A stretch of 64,000 bases of DNA, from contig JBJKSB010000088.1 in the NCBI GenBank assembly GCA_046704385.1, forward strand, positions 1-64,000. Reading direction: 5' to 3'. Shown here piece after piece: positions 44,987-53,060 of this stretch. Position 1 is the stretch's first letter. The number at the start of each line of letters is the position of its first letter. The notes beneath the pieces were generated by a model. The model was not told the origin of the DNA. It ran no database searches and was given only the letters and a program-made list of their open reading frames with translations. The translations under genes were made by a program, and so were the position numbers. Source of the stretch: GH45 sp046704385 (GTDB taxonomy: Bacteria > Bacteroidota > Bacteroidia > Bacteroidales > SZUA-534).

Positions 44987-46744
44987 ATGACAAATTTCAC
45001 AAATACTCCTTTTGTTTCAGTAAATGATCATACCAAAGTAAGAAAAGGCTGGGATGAGATCGCTTCTGAACTAAAGGCTGCAATAAATAAAATCAATAAA
45101 GAAGTACGAATAATTACCATCGAGTACTATCAGGGTATTCTGGAAGAAGAAACAACCAATGCCCTGACGAATGGCATCAATCCCGAGTTGGTGATAAGGG
45201 CAGATGAATTAATGTATGATGAAGAATACATCAGGGAAATGGTGTACCCTGACGTTACTGATGATCGAATTTTCGGGTATCTGACCCGCTTAAATATTGA
45301 TGCTTATTTTGATCCGGAAAAAGTAGCAACTGCCAGGGATAAGATTAACTCGTTGAAAAATAGTACTATACTGATAATTGGCTCTGGTGCAGCGTATGTG
45401 AGCGAGCAATATGACTTGTTGGTATATGCTGATATGGCCCGATGGGAAATTCAGTTGCGCATGCGTAAAAACCTGGTGAATAACCTGGGATTAAAGAATA
45501 AAAACGAAGAATGGGGACTACAATATAAACAGGCATTTTTTGTGGATTGGCGCGTTTGTGACCGATGGAAAAAAAGGCTGATGTCAAAATGGGATTTTGT
45601 GTTAGACACAAACAATTCTTCAGTTCCTAAACTTATTGAAGGCAAAGCAGTTTTGGAGGGTTTAGAAAAATGTCTCACCAGACCTTTCAGTTTAGCGCCA
45701 TTTTTCGATCCGGGTCCCTGGGGTGGTCAGTGGATGAAGGAAAATTGCAACCTCGACCCCGAAGCTGATAATTATGCCTGGTGTTTTAATTGCGTACCTG
45801 AAGAAAACAGCCTTTTATTAAAGTTTGGTGAAGACATTATCGAAATTCCCTCTATAAACCTTGTGTTTTACAATCCTAAAAACTTATTAGGTGAACCGGT
45901 TCATGCCAGGTTTGGTGATGAATTTCCAATCCGTTTCGATTATCTCGATACAATTGACGGAGGTAACCTGAGCCTGCAAGTGCACCCGCTCACTGAATAT
46001 ATTCAAGAGAAATTCGGCTTGCATTATACTCAGGATGAAAGTTATTATATGATGGATGCCAGACCCGGTGCTGAAGTATATTTAGGTGTGAAAGAAGGTA
46101 TTGATCCACAAGCCATGATTAATGAGCTGGAAGAGGCACAAAAAGGGGAAATACCTTTTGATGCCGAAAAGTATATTCAAAAGTGGCCGGTCAAAAAGCA
46201 CGATCATTTTCTAATTCCGGCTGGAACGATACATTGTTCAGGAAAAGACAGCATGGTTCTTGAAATAAGTTCCACTCCTTATATTTTCACATTCAAACTA
46301 TGGGATTGGGGTCGCCTGGGTTTAGATGGTAAACCACGCCCAATCAATATTGAACACGGTAAAAATGTTATTCAATGGGACCGTGTTACCGATTGGACCC
46401 GTGATAATCTGGTAAACCATGTAGTGAAAGTTGGTGAAGGTGATGGCTGGGTGGAAGAGCAAACCGGGTTGCATGAACGGGAATTTATTGAGACCCGCCG
46501 ACACTGGTTTTCCAAACCGGTAAAACACCATACCAATGGATTAGTTAATGTTCTTAACCTGATTGAAGGGGACGAAATTATTGTTGAAAGTCCCGACCAT
46601 GCCTTTGAACCTTTTATTGTTCATTATGCTGAAACGTTTATTGTACCAGCTTGTGTCGGAGCTTATACCATTCGTCCTACTGTTGAAAACAATGAAAAGC
46701 CACACGCTACCATTAAAGCATTTGTAAGAGCAGGTGATAATTAA
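44987..46744 (+). CDS. Class I phosphomannose isomerase fused to a degenerate kinase-like N-terminal domain
   Basis: A 585-aa protein. The C-terminal part (about 240-585) is a type I mannose-6-phosphate isomerase: P-W-G-G-Q-W-M near the start, S-L-Q-V-H-P (zinc ligands) and I-P-A-G-T-I-H-C-S-G. The N-terminal ~215 residues resemble uridine-kinase-like P-loop folds, but the loop (Y-Q-G-I-L-E-E-E-T-T, 47-56) has lost the GK(T/S) lysine, so kinase activity is unlikely. The fusion may be regulatory. It follows the ROK gene by 10 bases and feeds mannose-6-P to fructose-6-P. Confidence 0.85.
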   Translation: MTNFTNTPFVSVNDHTKVRKGWDEIASELKAAINKINKEVRIITIEYYQGILEEETTNALTNGINPELVIRADELMYDEEYIREMVYPDVTDDRIFGYLTRLNIDAYFDPEKVATARDKINSLKNSTILIIGSGAAYVSEQYDLLVYADMARWEIQLRMRKNLVNNLGLKNKNEEWGLQYKQAFFVDWRVCDRWKKRLMSKWDFVLDTNNSSVPKLIEGKAVLEGLEKCLTRPFSLAPFFDPGPWGGQWMKENCNLDPEADNYAWCFNCVPEENSLLLKFGEDIIEIPSINLVFYNPKNLLGEPVHARFGDEFPIRFDYLDTIDGGNLSLQVHPLTEYIQEKFGLHYTQDESYYMMDARPGAEVYLGVKEGIDPQAMINELEEAQKGEIPFDAEKYIQKWPVKKHDHFLIPAGTIHCSGKDSMVLEISSTPYIFTFKLWDWGRLGLDGKPRPINIEHGKNVIQWDRVTDWTRDNLVNHVVKVGEGDGWVEEQTGLHEREFIETRRHWFSKPVKHHTNGLVNVLNLIEGDEIIVESPDHAFEPFIVHYAETFIVPACVGAYTIRPTVENNEKPHATIKAFVRAGDN

Positions 46745-46768
46745 TAAAAACACTACAAAATTAATTCA

Positions 46769-47548
46769 ATGATATTTTATCCCGGATTTGATATTAAACC
46801 CACAACCCATCCGCTGGGTTTTGAATATGGTAAAGGATGCTTTGGCCCGGTAACAGAAAACAGGTCGTTAGATTCAATACGTCAAAGTCTTCGTAATCCC
46901 GAATGTGACGGACCTGATCCTGTTTATTCTATTGCGATGGATGTTGGCAAGGAAGAGCATAAAGCCTTCCTGATGGAACATAATTTACTTTACGGTGTGG
47001 TAACTTATGCCCCCGGTCGGTTGGGTGATGAACCAGTTCGTTCTCAAGGTCATATTCATAAAAAAGCCCGAAATAACACCATGGCACCTCCTGAAATATA
47101 TGAGATATGGACAGGCAAAGCCATAATTTACATGCAGGAATTTGCCGACGACAATCCCGGACGTTGTTTTGCGGTAGAAGCCGGTCCGGGTGAAGTGGTA
47201 ATTGTTCCGCCGGATTGGGCACATTCAACCATCAGTGCTAATCCCGATGAGCCATTGACTTTTGGAGCATGGTGCGACCGGAATTATGGATTTGAATATG
47301 ACAAAGTAAGGAGTCATAATGGCCTGGCATGGTTCCCTGTATTAACGCAAGATGGAAAAATTGACTGGATACAAAATAATAAATATCGGCACAGCGAACT
47401 GATCAGGAAGAAACCTGAAAATTATGAAAACCTGGGCATCAGGAAAAATATACCTATTTACATCGTTTTTGAAAAAAACCCTGAAACCTTTTTGTATGTG
47501 GCACAGCCAGATATTAAGAAAAACGAATGGATTGATTTTATACCTTAA
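46769..47548 (+). CDS. Second cupin-type glucose-6-phosphate isomerase-like protein
   Basis: A 259-aa cupin of the GPI family (PF06560-like), longer than the first copy. Metal-ligand pattern: H95-x-H97 (S-Q-G-H-I-H), E112 (E-I-Y-E-I-W) and H152 (V-P-P-D-W-A-H-S-T). It shares the cupin layout with the 43456 protein but little sequence, so they are not recent duplicates. Possible division of labour: one may act on mannose-6-P or another sugar phosphate. It lies in the same operon, 24 bases after the PMI. Confidence 0.8.
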   Translation: MIFYPGFDIKPTTHPLGFEYGKGCFGPVTENRSLDSIRQSLRNPECDGPDPVYSIAMDVGKEEHKAFLMEHNLLYGVVTYAPGRLGDEPVRSQGHIHKKARNNTMAPPEIYEIWTGKAIIYMQEFADDNPGRCFAVEAGPGEVVIVPPDWAHSTISANPDEPLTFGAWCDRNYGFEYDKVRSHNGLAWFPVLTQDGKIDWIQNNKYRHSELIRKKPENYENLGIRKNIPIYIVFEKNPETFLYVAQPDIKKNEWIDFIP

Positions 47549-47558
47549 ACTCAATGAG

Positions 47559-49550
47559 ATGAAAAAAATATTTTCAATATTAATTAGCATAGCACTATTG
47601 CAAGGCTGTAACCCGAATGTTTCAGAAACAACAACACAGTTGCCTCCGTTTAGTAAGTACGAGCGCTTACCTATTTCCAACCTAAAACCCGAAGGCTGGA
47701 TAAAAACATTTTTGGAATATCAGCGTACCGGTCTTACCGGACATATTGATAGTTCCGGGTTCCCTTTTAACACGGGAATGTGGACAGCCAAAATAAACGA
47801 AACAAAAGATGGAATATTCTGGTGGCCTTATGAACAAACTGGTTATTACGTTGATGGATGTATAAAAGCCGGGTATTTATTACAAGATACTTTTTTATTG
47901 AATAAGGCCAAACATCAGATTTACTATACGCTCGAACATCCTCAGGATAACGGCCGATTGGGACCCGAACATCTTATTGGCAGGTGGAACAAGTGGCCGT
48001 ATACCGGTTTCTTCCGGTCGTTTATGACAGAATATGAAGAAACACATGATTCCACTTTAATTAATGCCATGCATAGACATTATTTAACCTATAAGGCTGA
48101 AGATTTTCAGGATGAGCTTGATATCTGCAATCTCGAAGAAATTTGCTGGCTGTTTGGTATTACCAAAGATTCAACCTTATTGAATATGGCAGAAAGTGCT
48201 TATCAGTTGTTTAAAGCCAATAAAAACAACCACGACAGAGCAGGGTGCGATCTCGACTTTATGTCTGACCGCGTACCGGATTATCATGGTGTAGTTTATA
48301 TCGAAATTGTAAAGATACCGGCTATATTATACAGTTACACGGGCAAACAGGAATACCTGGACGAAGCAATTCACGGGCTCCAAAAAATGGAAAAATATGA
48401 CATGCTGGCTTCTGGAGTACCCAGTACTACAGAACACTTTCATGGGATTTCTGAAAAAGCAGGACATGAAACCTGCAACGTATCCACCATACCATACACC
48501 TATGGGATAATGCTACAAGTTACCGGGAATGCCATTTGGGCTGATAAGATTGAAAAAGCCGTTTTTAATGCAGGTATTGGTTGTGTAACAAAAGATTTCA
48601 GAGCACATCAGTATTTTTCTGCTCCCAACCAGATGATTTCAACATTGAACTCAAACTGTTACGGATATAACCCTGCCCTACAGGCGTTTATAAAAGGGCA
48701 CTCTACAGAATGCTGTACAGGTAATGTCAACAGGTTTATGCCCTATTATAGTTTTCAGATGTGGCTTAGAACAAAAAATAACGGAATTGCAGCAGCATTA
48801 TACGGGCCTTCAGAAATTTCCGCCAAACTGGGACAAGACAATACCCCGATAACAATTGTTGAAAACACGAAATATCCTTTCGATGAGTCTGTAGATTTCG
48901 AGATTCAAACCCATAAAAAAGCTGAATTTGATTTCCAGGTTAGGATTCCGGGTTGGTGCAAAAATCCTGAGATAGCATTAAACGGTAAAAAACTGGATGC
49001 TGAACTTACACCGGGAACGTTTTATACCATACACCGCAAATTTGTGAATGGGGATAAAATTACGCTAACGCTCCCAATGCAGGTTTCTTTCACTGAATGG
49101 CCCAATCATGGTATATCCGTAGAACGTGGCCCAATTGCTTACAGTTACCCGATACAAGATTCTGTGGTAATTAAAAAATACAGCGAAGACACACATGCAA
49201 AACCTTACAATAAGCCTCCAACTGAATTCACTGTATCAGAGCTTTATCCGAAAGTGCAATGGAATTACGCACTTAACACATCCGATATCAGTAATGTGGA
49301 AGTTGTACAAAACAGCCATTTCGATTATCCATGGTCTGTTACGAATGTACCCGTGAAATTGAAATTGCATGCTTACCATGTAAAAAACTGGGAGTTGTTT
49401 AAACCGGATAATAACAAGAATGATATTGAATATTATCAAACATCGGCTTTTCCTGAAAAACCAGATATTACAGATGAAGACGATACCATTGAATTAGTAC
49501 CTTATGGATGTACGTTATTGCGAGTAACCGTATTTCCACAAGCTAATTAA
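47559..49550 (+). CDS. GH127/DUF1680-family glycoside hydrolase
   Basis: A 663-aa lipoprotein-type precursor (MKKIFSILISIALLQGC). The catalytic (alpha/alpha)6 barrel shows G-H-E304-T-C306-N and E-C385-C386-T-G-N. This arrangement matches the Glu-Cys-Cys-Cys zinc site and cysteine nucleophile of GH127 beta-L-arabinofuranosidases. A C-terminal beta-sandwich follows (F-Q-V-R-I-P-G-W-C-K). The ATG at 47559 is chosen for its signal peptide. The range of substrates in GH127/GH146 and relatives prevents a firm specificity. Same operon, 10 bases after the cupin gene. Confidence 0.87.
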   Translation: MKKIFSILISIALLQGCNPNVSETTTQLPPFSKYERLPISNLKPEGWIKTFLEYQRTGLTGHIDSSGFPFNTGMWTAKINETKDGIFWWPYEQTGYYVDGCIKAGYLLQDTFLLNKAKHQIYYTLEHPQDNGRLGPEHLIGRWNKWPYTGFFRSFMTEYEETHDSTLINAMHRHYLTYKAEDFQDELDICNLEEICWLFGITKDSTLLNMAESAYQLFKANKNNHDRAGCDLDFMSDRVPDYHGVVYIEIVKIPAILYSYTGKQEYLDEAIHGLQKMEKYDMLASGVPSTTEHFHGISEKAGHETCNVSTIPYTYGIMLQVTGNAIWADKIEKAVFNAGIGCVTKDFRAHQYFSAPNQMISTLNSNCYGYNPALQAFIKGHSTECCTGNVNRFMPYYSFQMWLRTKNNGIAAALYGPSEISAKLGQDNTPITIVENTKYPFDESVDFEIQTHKKAEFDFQVRIPGWCKNPEIALNGKKLDAELTPGTFYTIHRKFVNGDKITLTLPMQVSFTEWPNHGISVERGPIAYSYPIQDSVVIKKYSEDTHAKPYNKPPTEFTVSELYPKVQWNYALNTSDISNVEVVQNSHFDYPWSVTNVPVKLKLHAYHVKNWELFKPDNNKNDIEYYQTSAFPEKPDITDEDDTIELVPYGCTLLRVTVFPQAN

Positions 49551-49580
49551 AGAGCAAAATAAATTTAAGTTTGAGTTTGT

Positions 49581-49920
49581 ATGATAACATCAATACAGCG
49601 CATGTCGGTTCACGATGGCCCCGGGATTAGAACTACGGTTTTTCTCAAAGGGTGCAACATGCGTTGCTATTGGTGTCATGCTCCGGAAACCTGGTTCAGT
49701 ACCGTTCAACTTTAATATTTACAAGAAAAATATATTGAAGCTCTTCGCAGCAAGCTGACGGGGAATTCACTCACAGAATTCAAGGCGGAAATGTGTTCAA
49801 GCCTGCAAACAAGTTGCCTGGAGTATTGAAAAGAATAAATTAACACTTAACAGATCATTATGCCAAAATAATGAAGATTGTGCAATACAATGTTATTCTG
49901 GCTCAATTGGTTGTGGATAG
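49581..49920 (+). pseudogene. Decayed glycyl-radical-enzyme activase (radical SAM, PflA-like)
   Basis: From ATG 49581 the frame reads V-H-D-G-P-G-I-R-T-T-V-F-L-K-G-C-N-M-R-C-Y-W-C-H, the N-terminus and C-x3-C-x2-C cluster of PflA-type activases, then stops at 49713. A later stretch in a shifted frame ends at 49920 and encodes C-V-Q-A-C-K-Q-V-A-W and then cysteines in C-x6-C-x3-C spacing, matching the ferredoxin-like insert of these activases. The catalytic barrel is missing. It is a remnant inside the 410-base gap between GH127 and the sugar porter; no glycyl-radical enzyme partner is present. Confidence 0.75.
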
Positions 49921-49960
49921 AATATTAGAAAGTTAACTATAACAAACAAAGTAAAATCTT

Positions 49961-51361
49961 ATGAAATCAATTACTAAAGAAAGAAATAACATTTATTTGC
50001 TAATAATTACCATTATTGCCGCGCTAGGCGGTTTTCTTTTTGGCTACGATACGGCTATCATTTCAGGAACCATAAGTTTTGTTAAAGAAAAATTTGCCCT
50101 GGATACGGCCATGGAAGGGTGGTTTGTAAGTTCCGCACTTGTAGGTTGTATCGTGGGTGTATCAGTTGCCGGTGAATTAGGCGACCGGTATGGACGTAAA
50201 GTTTCACTCATTGTATCGGGATTTTTATTTTCCCTTTCCGGTATTGGTTGTGCTTTCTCTCAGTCACATACACAATTAATCTTGTTTAGGTTGGTTGGTG
50301 GCATTGGCGTGGGTGTAGCTTCAATGCTGTCACCTTTATATATTTCAGAAATTGCTCCTGCCAGGATTCGGGGAAGATTGGTGGCTCTTTATCAATTTGC
50401 CATAACACTTGGCATTTTGACGGCATACTTTGTTAATGCTTTTTTATTAAAACTTAGCTTGTCGCATACTTTTCTTGCAGAAGGACAACATTCCGTTTTA
50501 CATTATCTTCTGAAAGAAGAAATATGGCGCGGAATGCTGGCGAGTTTATCAGTTCCGGCAATTGCATTTTTCGCTTCATTGTTTATCGTTCCCAAAAGCC
50601 CGAGATGGTATGCGTCAAAAAATAAAATTACACAGGCTACAGCCGTATTGAATAAAATCCATGGTGAGGAGGTTGCTGCTGAGGAAATGAAGGCAATACA
50701 ATCAGCGCTTGCTAAAGAAGAAAAAGGCTCCTGGGCTTCCATATTTCATGGTAAAATGAAAATTGCAATTGTGGTCGGTGTAATTCTTGCCATTTTATCC
50801 CAGTTAACTGGTATAAACGCCATAATTTATTACGGGCCGCGCATAATGGAAGAGGCCGGTTTGAAATTAAGTGATGCTTTAGGAGGACAGGTAATAATTG
50901 GTATTGTTAATGTTGTTGCCACCATATTTGCAATTTGGAAAATAGATCAATATGGACGAAAAAAACTAATGTTTGGTGGCATTACTGGGATGTTTATTTC
51001 GCTGATCCTGGTTGGAACGCTGTTTATGCTCGAAAAAACCAGCAGTATTTTATTCATCATTTTCATCTTGACTTTTATTGCTTCTTTCGCCGTGAGTTAC
51101 GGTCCCGTGTTATGGGTTTTATTATCCGAGATATATCCAACAAAAATCCGGGGTAGAGCCATGTCAATCGCTACATTAGCATTATGGGCCGGAACCGCAA
51201 TAATCGGTCAACTTGTTCCCTGGTTATTGAAAACACTTTCACCGGCAGGAACGTTCCTTGTTTTTGCAGTTTTTTGCATTCCCGTACCATTTCTATTAAA
51301 ATTAATACCGGAGACCAAAGGTAAATCCCTGGAAGAAATCGAGAATTTTTGGTTGGATTAA
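49961..51361 (+). CDS. MFS sugar porter
   Basis: A 466-aa inner-membrane transporter of the sugar porter family with twelve predicted helices. Signature segments: F-G-Y-D-T-A-I-I-S-G-T in helix 1, G-D-R-Y-G-R-K in loop 2-3, V-P-K-S-P-R-W at the end of helix 6, and P-E-T-K-G-K-S-L-E-E-I-E after helix 12. Homologues carry xylose, glucose, galactose or arabinose with protons. Here it most likely imports the monosaccharides released by the operon's hydrolases, plausibly mannose or glucose. Confidence 0.9.
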   Translation: MKSITKERNNIYLLIITIIAALGGFLFGYDTAIISGTISFVKEKFALDTAMEGWFVSSALVGCIVGVSVAGELGDRYGRKVSLIVSGFLFSLSGIGCAFSQSHTQLILFRLVGGIGVGVASMLSPLYISEIAPARIRGRLVALYQFAITLGILTAYFVNAFLLKLSLSHTFLAEGQHSVLHYLLKEEIWRGMLASLSVPAIAFFASLFIVPKSPRWYASKNKITQATAVLNKIHGEEVAAEEMKAIQSALAKEEKGSWASIFHGKMKIAIVVGVILAILSQLTGINAIIYYGPRIMEEAGLKLSDALGGQVIIGIVNVVATIFAIWKIDQYGRKKLMFGGITGMFISLILVGTLFMLEKTSSILFIIFILTFIASFAVSYGPVLWVLLSEIYPTKIRGRAMSIATLALWAGTAIIGQLVPWLLKTLSPAGTFLVFAVFCIPVPFLLKLIPETKGKSLEEIENFWLD

Positions 51362-51377
51362 TTAAAAATTATAAGCT

Positions 51378-52259
51378 ATGAAACGATTAATATCCCTTGC
51401 TGTTGCAGCAATTTTATCAGCTAATTTATTAATGGCTCAATGGGCCGCATTGGGTAAAATTGAAAATAAAAGCATGCCAAGTAAAATACTTAATGAGGAA
51501 CGCGAATATTCAATTTACCTGCCTCGTGATTATGATAAAAATACGAACAAAACTTACCCTGTGCTTTACCTGCTGCATGGCTTAAGTGGTAGCCATACAG
51601 ATTGGCCCGAACGAGGACATTTGGCCGATGTAGCCAATCAGCTTATTAGCTCCGGTGAAATGGTAGAAATGATAATCGTGTGCCCCGAAGCGGGAAAAAC
51701 ATTTATGAATTACTTTAACAGTCCTGGCTGGAGTTATGAAGATTACTTTTTCCAGGAGTTAATTCCTTATATAGATTCAAATTACAGAGTAAAAGCCAAC
51801 AAAGATAACAGGGCCATAGCCGGATTATCAATGGGTGGTGGCGGAACATTTGTTTATGCATCACATCATCCCGAATTGTTTACTGCGGCTTATGCAATGA
51901 GTGCGTATATCTACCGTCAGAAAGAGATTCCATGGTTTAATTACGACAAAGACCCTGTCCAAAAGAAAATTCACGATATAGTTGAAGCGAACAACTGCGT
52001 TAAATGGGTTCAGGATGCCAATGAAGAAACCATAAATGCCATGAAAACCGTAAACTGGTTTATCGATTGCGGTGATGACGATTTCACGTTCCTTCCCAAT
52101 GTTGAATTAGTAACCGCAATGAAAGCTAAAAAAATTCCTTATCAATTTCGCGTGCGAGATGGTGGCCACACATGGGAATACTGGCATTCAGCTTTATATA
52201 TAGCATTACCATTTATTTCAGATTGTTTCATGTCACATACATATAAGCAATTTCATTAA
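51378..52259 (+). CDS. Secreted alpha/beta-hydrolase esterase (esterase D/XynZ-like)
   Basis: A 293-aa enzyme with a signal peptide (MKRLISLAVAAILSANLLMAQ). An oxyanion-hole region Y-L-L-H-G-L-S-G-S is followed by the nucleophile elbow G-L-S151-M-G-G-G-G and a late D-G-G-H-T-W-E-Y-W holding the catalytic histidine. Similar carbohydrate esterases remove acetyl or feruloyl groups from polysaccharides, so it may deacylate the glycan. It is the last intact gene of the operon; debris begins right after its stop. Confidence 0.85.
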   Translation: MKRLISLAVAAILSANLLMAQWAALGKIENKSMPSKILNEEREYSIYLPRDYDKNTNKTYPVLYLLHGLSGSHTDWPERGHLADVANQLISSGEMVEMIIVCPEAGKTFMNYFNSPGWSYEDYFFQELIPYIDSNYRVKANKDNRAIAGLSMGGGGTFVYASHHPELFTAAYAMSAYIYRQKEIPWFNYDKDPVQKKIHDIVEANNCVKWVQDANEETINAMKTVNWFIDCGDDDFTFLPNVELVTAMKAKKIPYQFRVRDGGHTWEYWHSALYIALPFISDCFMSHTYKQFH

Positions 52260-52262
52260 ATC

Positions 52263-52472
52263 CGGCAAGAAGAATTACGTCAAAACCTTGAGGAATTGCA
52301 GGCAACACAAGAAGAGGTTGCAAGGTTGCGTGAAGAGAATCGTATAAAAAATGAGACGATGATTAATGAAGTTGAATTGCATCGGAAGACCTCAATTAAA
52401 ATATTGGATCAAATACCTTGTAAAATATTTTTATTTGGATTTTGTCTTGTATCAAAAACCCGGTTAATGTAA
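52263..52472 (+). pseudogene. Stub of a PAS-domain sensor kinase or chemoreceptor
   Basis: The frame after the esterase stop reads a coiled coil (Q-E-E-L-R-Q-N-L-E-E-L-Q-A-T-Q-E-E-V-A-R-L) followed by I-K-I-L-D-Q-I-P-C-K-I-F-L, then unrelated sequence and a stop at 52470. This resembles the linker and first strand of a PAS domain in large sensor proteins (typical form K-I-L-D-Q-I-P-G-K-I-F). It has no start codon, and similarity breaks near 52430, where the toxin remnant on the other strand begins. Confidence 0.65.
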
Positions 52473-52737
52473 ATAATTGGTTTTCTATCACTTGTCCTGT
52501 AAGTAATTTTTATATTTTGTTCAATCAACTTTTTGTAAATTCTTTTCAGGTGAGTAAATTGTTCGTCAATTGCACCCATATCCACAAATCTACGATCTGA
52601 TAAAAAATCAACTTTATTAACTACAGACTCTATAAGCTCAAATGCTTTGCCTCACCAATTTGTTTGGTATAAAAATTATAAACTTTACGCAGGTCTTTAA
52701 CTGCTCTTGATGTCCAGCTTATTTTGTAGGTCTCCAA
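52409..52737 (-). pseudogene. RelE/ParE-superfamily toxin disrupted by a frameshift
   Basis: From TTG 52737 (AGGAGA lies 7 bases upstream) the frame reads Y-K-I-S-W-T-S-R-A-V-K-D-L-R-K-V-Y-N-F-Y, typical for the RelE/ParE fold, and runs into a stop. One base appears to be missing near 52644-52652. In the next frame the protein continues K-A-F-E-L-I-E-S-V, later H-L-K-R-I-Y and I-Y-I-N-R-V-F-D-T-R-Q-N-P, the usual C-terminus, and stops at 52409. It overlaps the antitoxin gene end. A sequencing error cannot be excluded. Confidence 0.75.
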
Positions 52738-52922
52738 TTTAAAATCTCCTGCTTTAATGATTCCTGTGATATCAAATTACCTTTTAAGATATCTTCCTCT
52801 GATTCTTCAATTAGAGATTCATTCAAAATTGATATCATTTTTTCATAAATATCATCAATAGCCGGCTCGTTCACCTGGTGCAAATGACTATGTATAAAAT
52901 CCCGTTTTTCAATTGTGTTCAT
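52719..52922 (-). CDS. Antitoxin of a RelE/ParE-type module
   Basis: A 67-aa acidic, helical protein (MNTIEKRDFIHSHLHQVNEP...). I use the ATG at 52922 instead of the TTG at 52949. It lies directly upstream of, and overlaps, the toxin remnant, the usual antitoxin-first order. Small antitoxins of this kind, with E-E-D-I-L-K and a C-terminal E-I-L-N-W toxin-binding helix, are frequent in Bacteroidota. The partner toxin seems dead, so this is an orphan. Confidence 0.7.
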   Translation of the reverse strand: MNTIEKRDFIHSHLHQVNEPAIDDIYEKMISILNESLIEESEEDILKGNLISQESLKQEILNWRPTK

Positions 52923-53060
52923 AATTTCCAGTGTTTTAAGCTTCCACAAAGTTAACGATTAATTATCATTTATGGTTTTAGACATTGATTAGAACTTTTC
53001 ATCATGTTTCAATAACTCTTAAATTAAAATTTTACGAACACGCATGTTACAGGTAATTAC

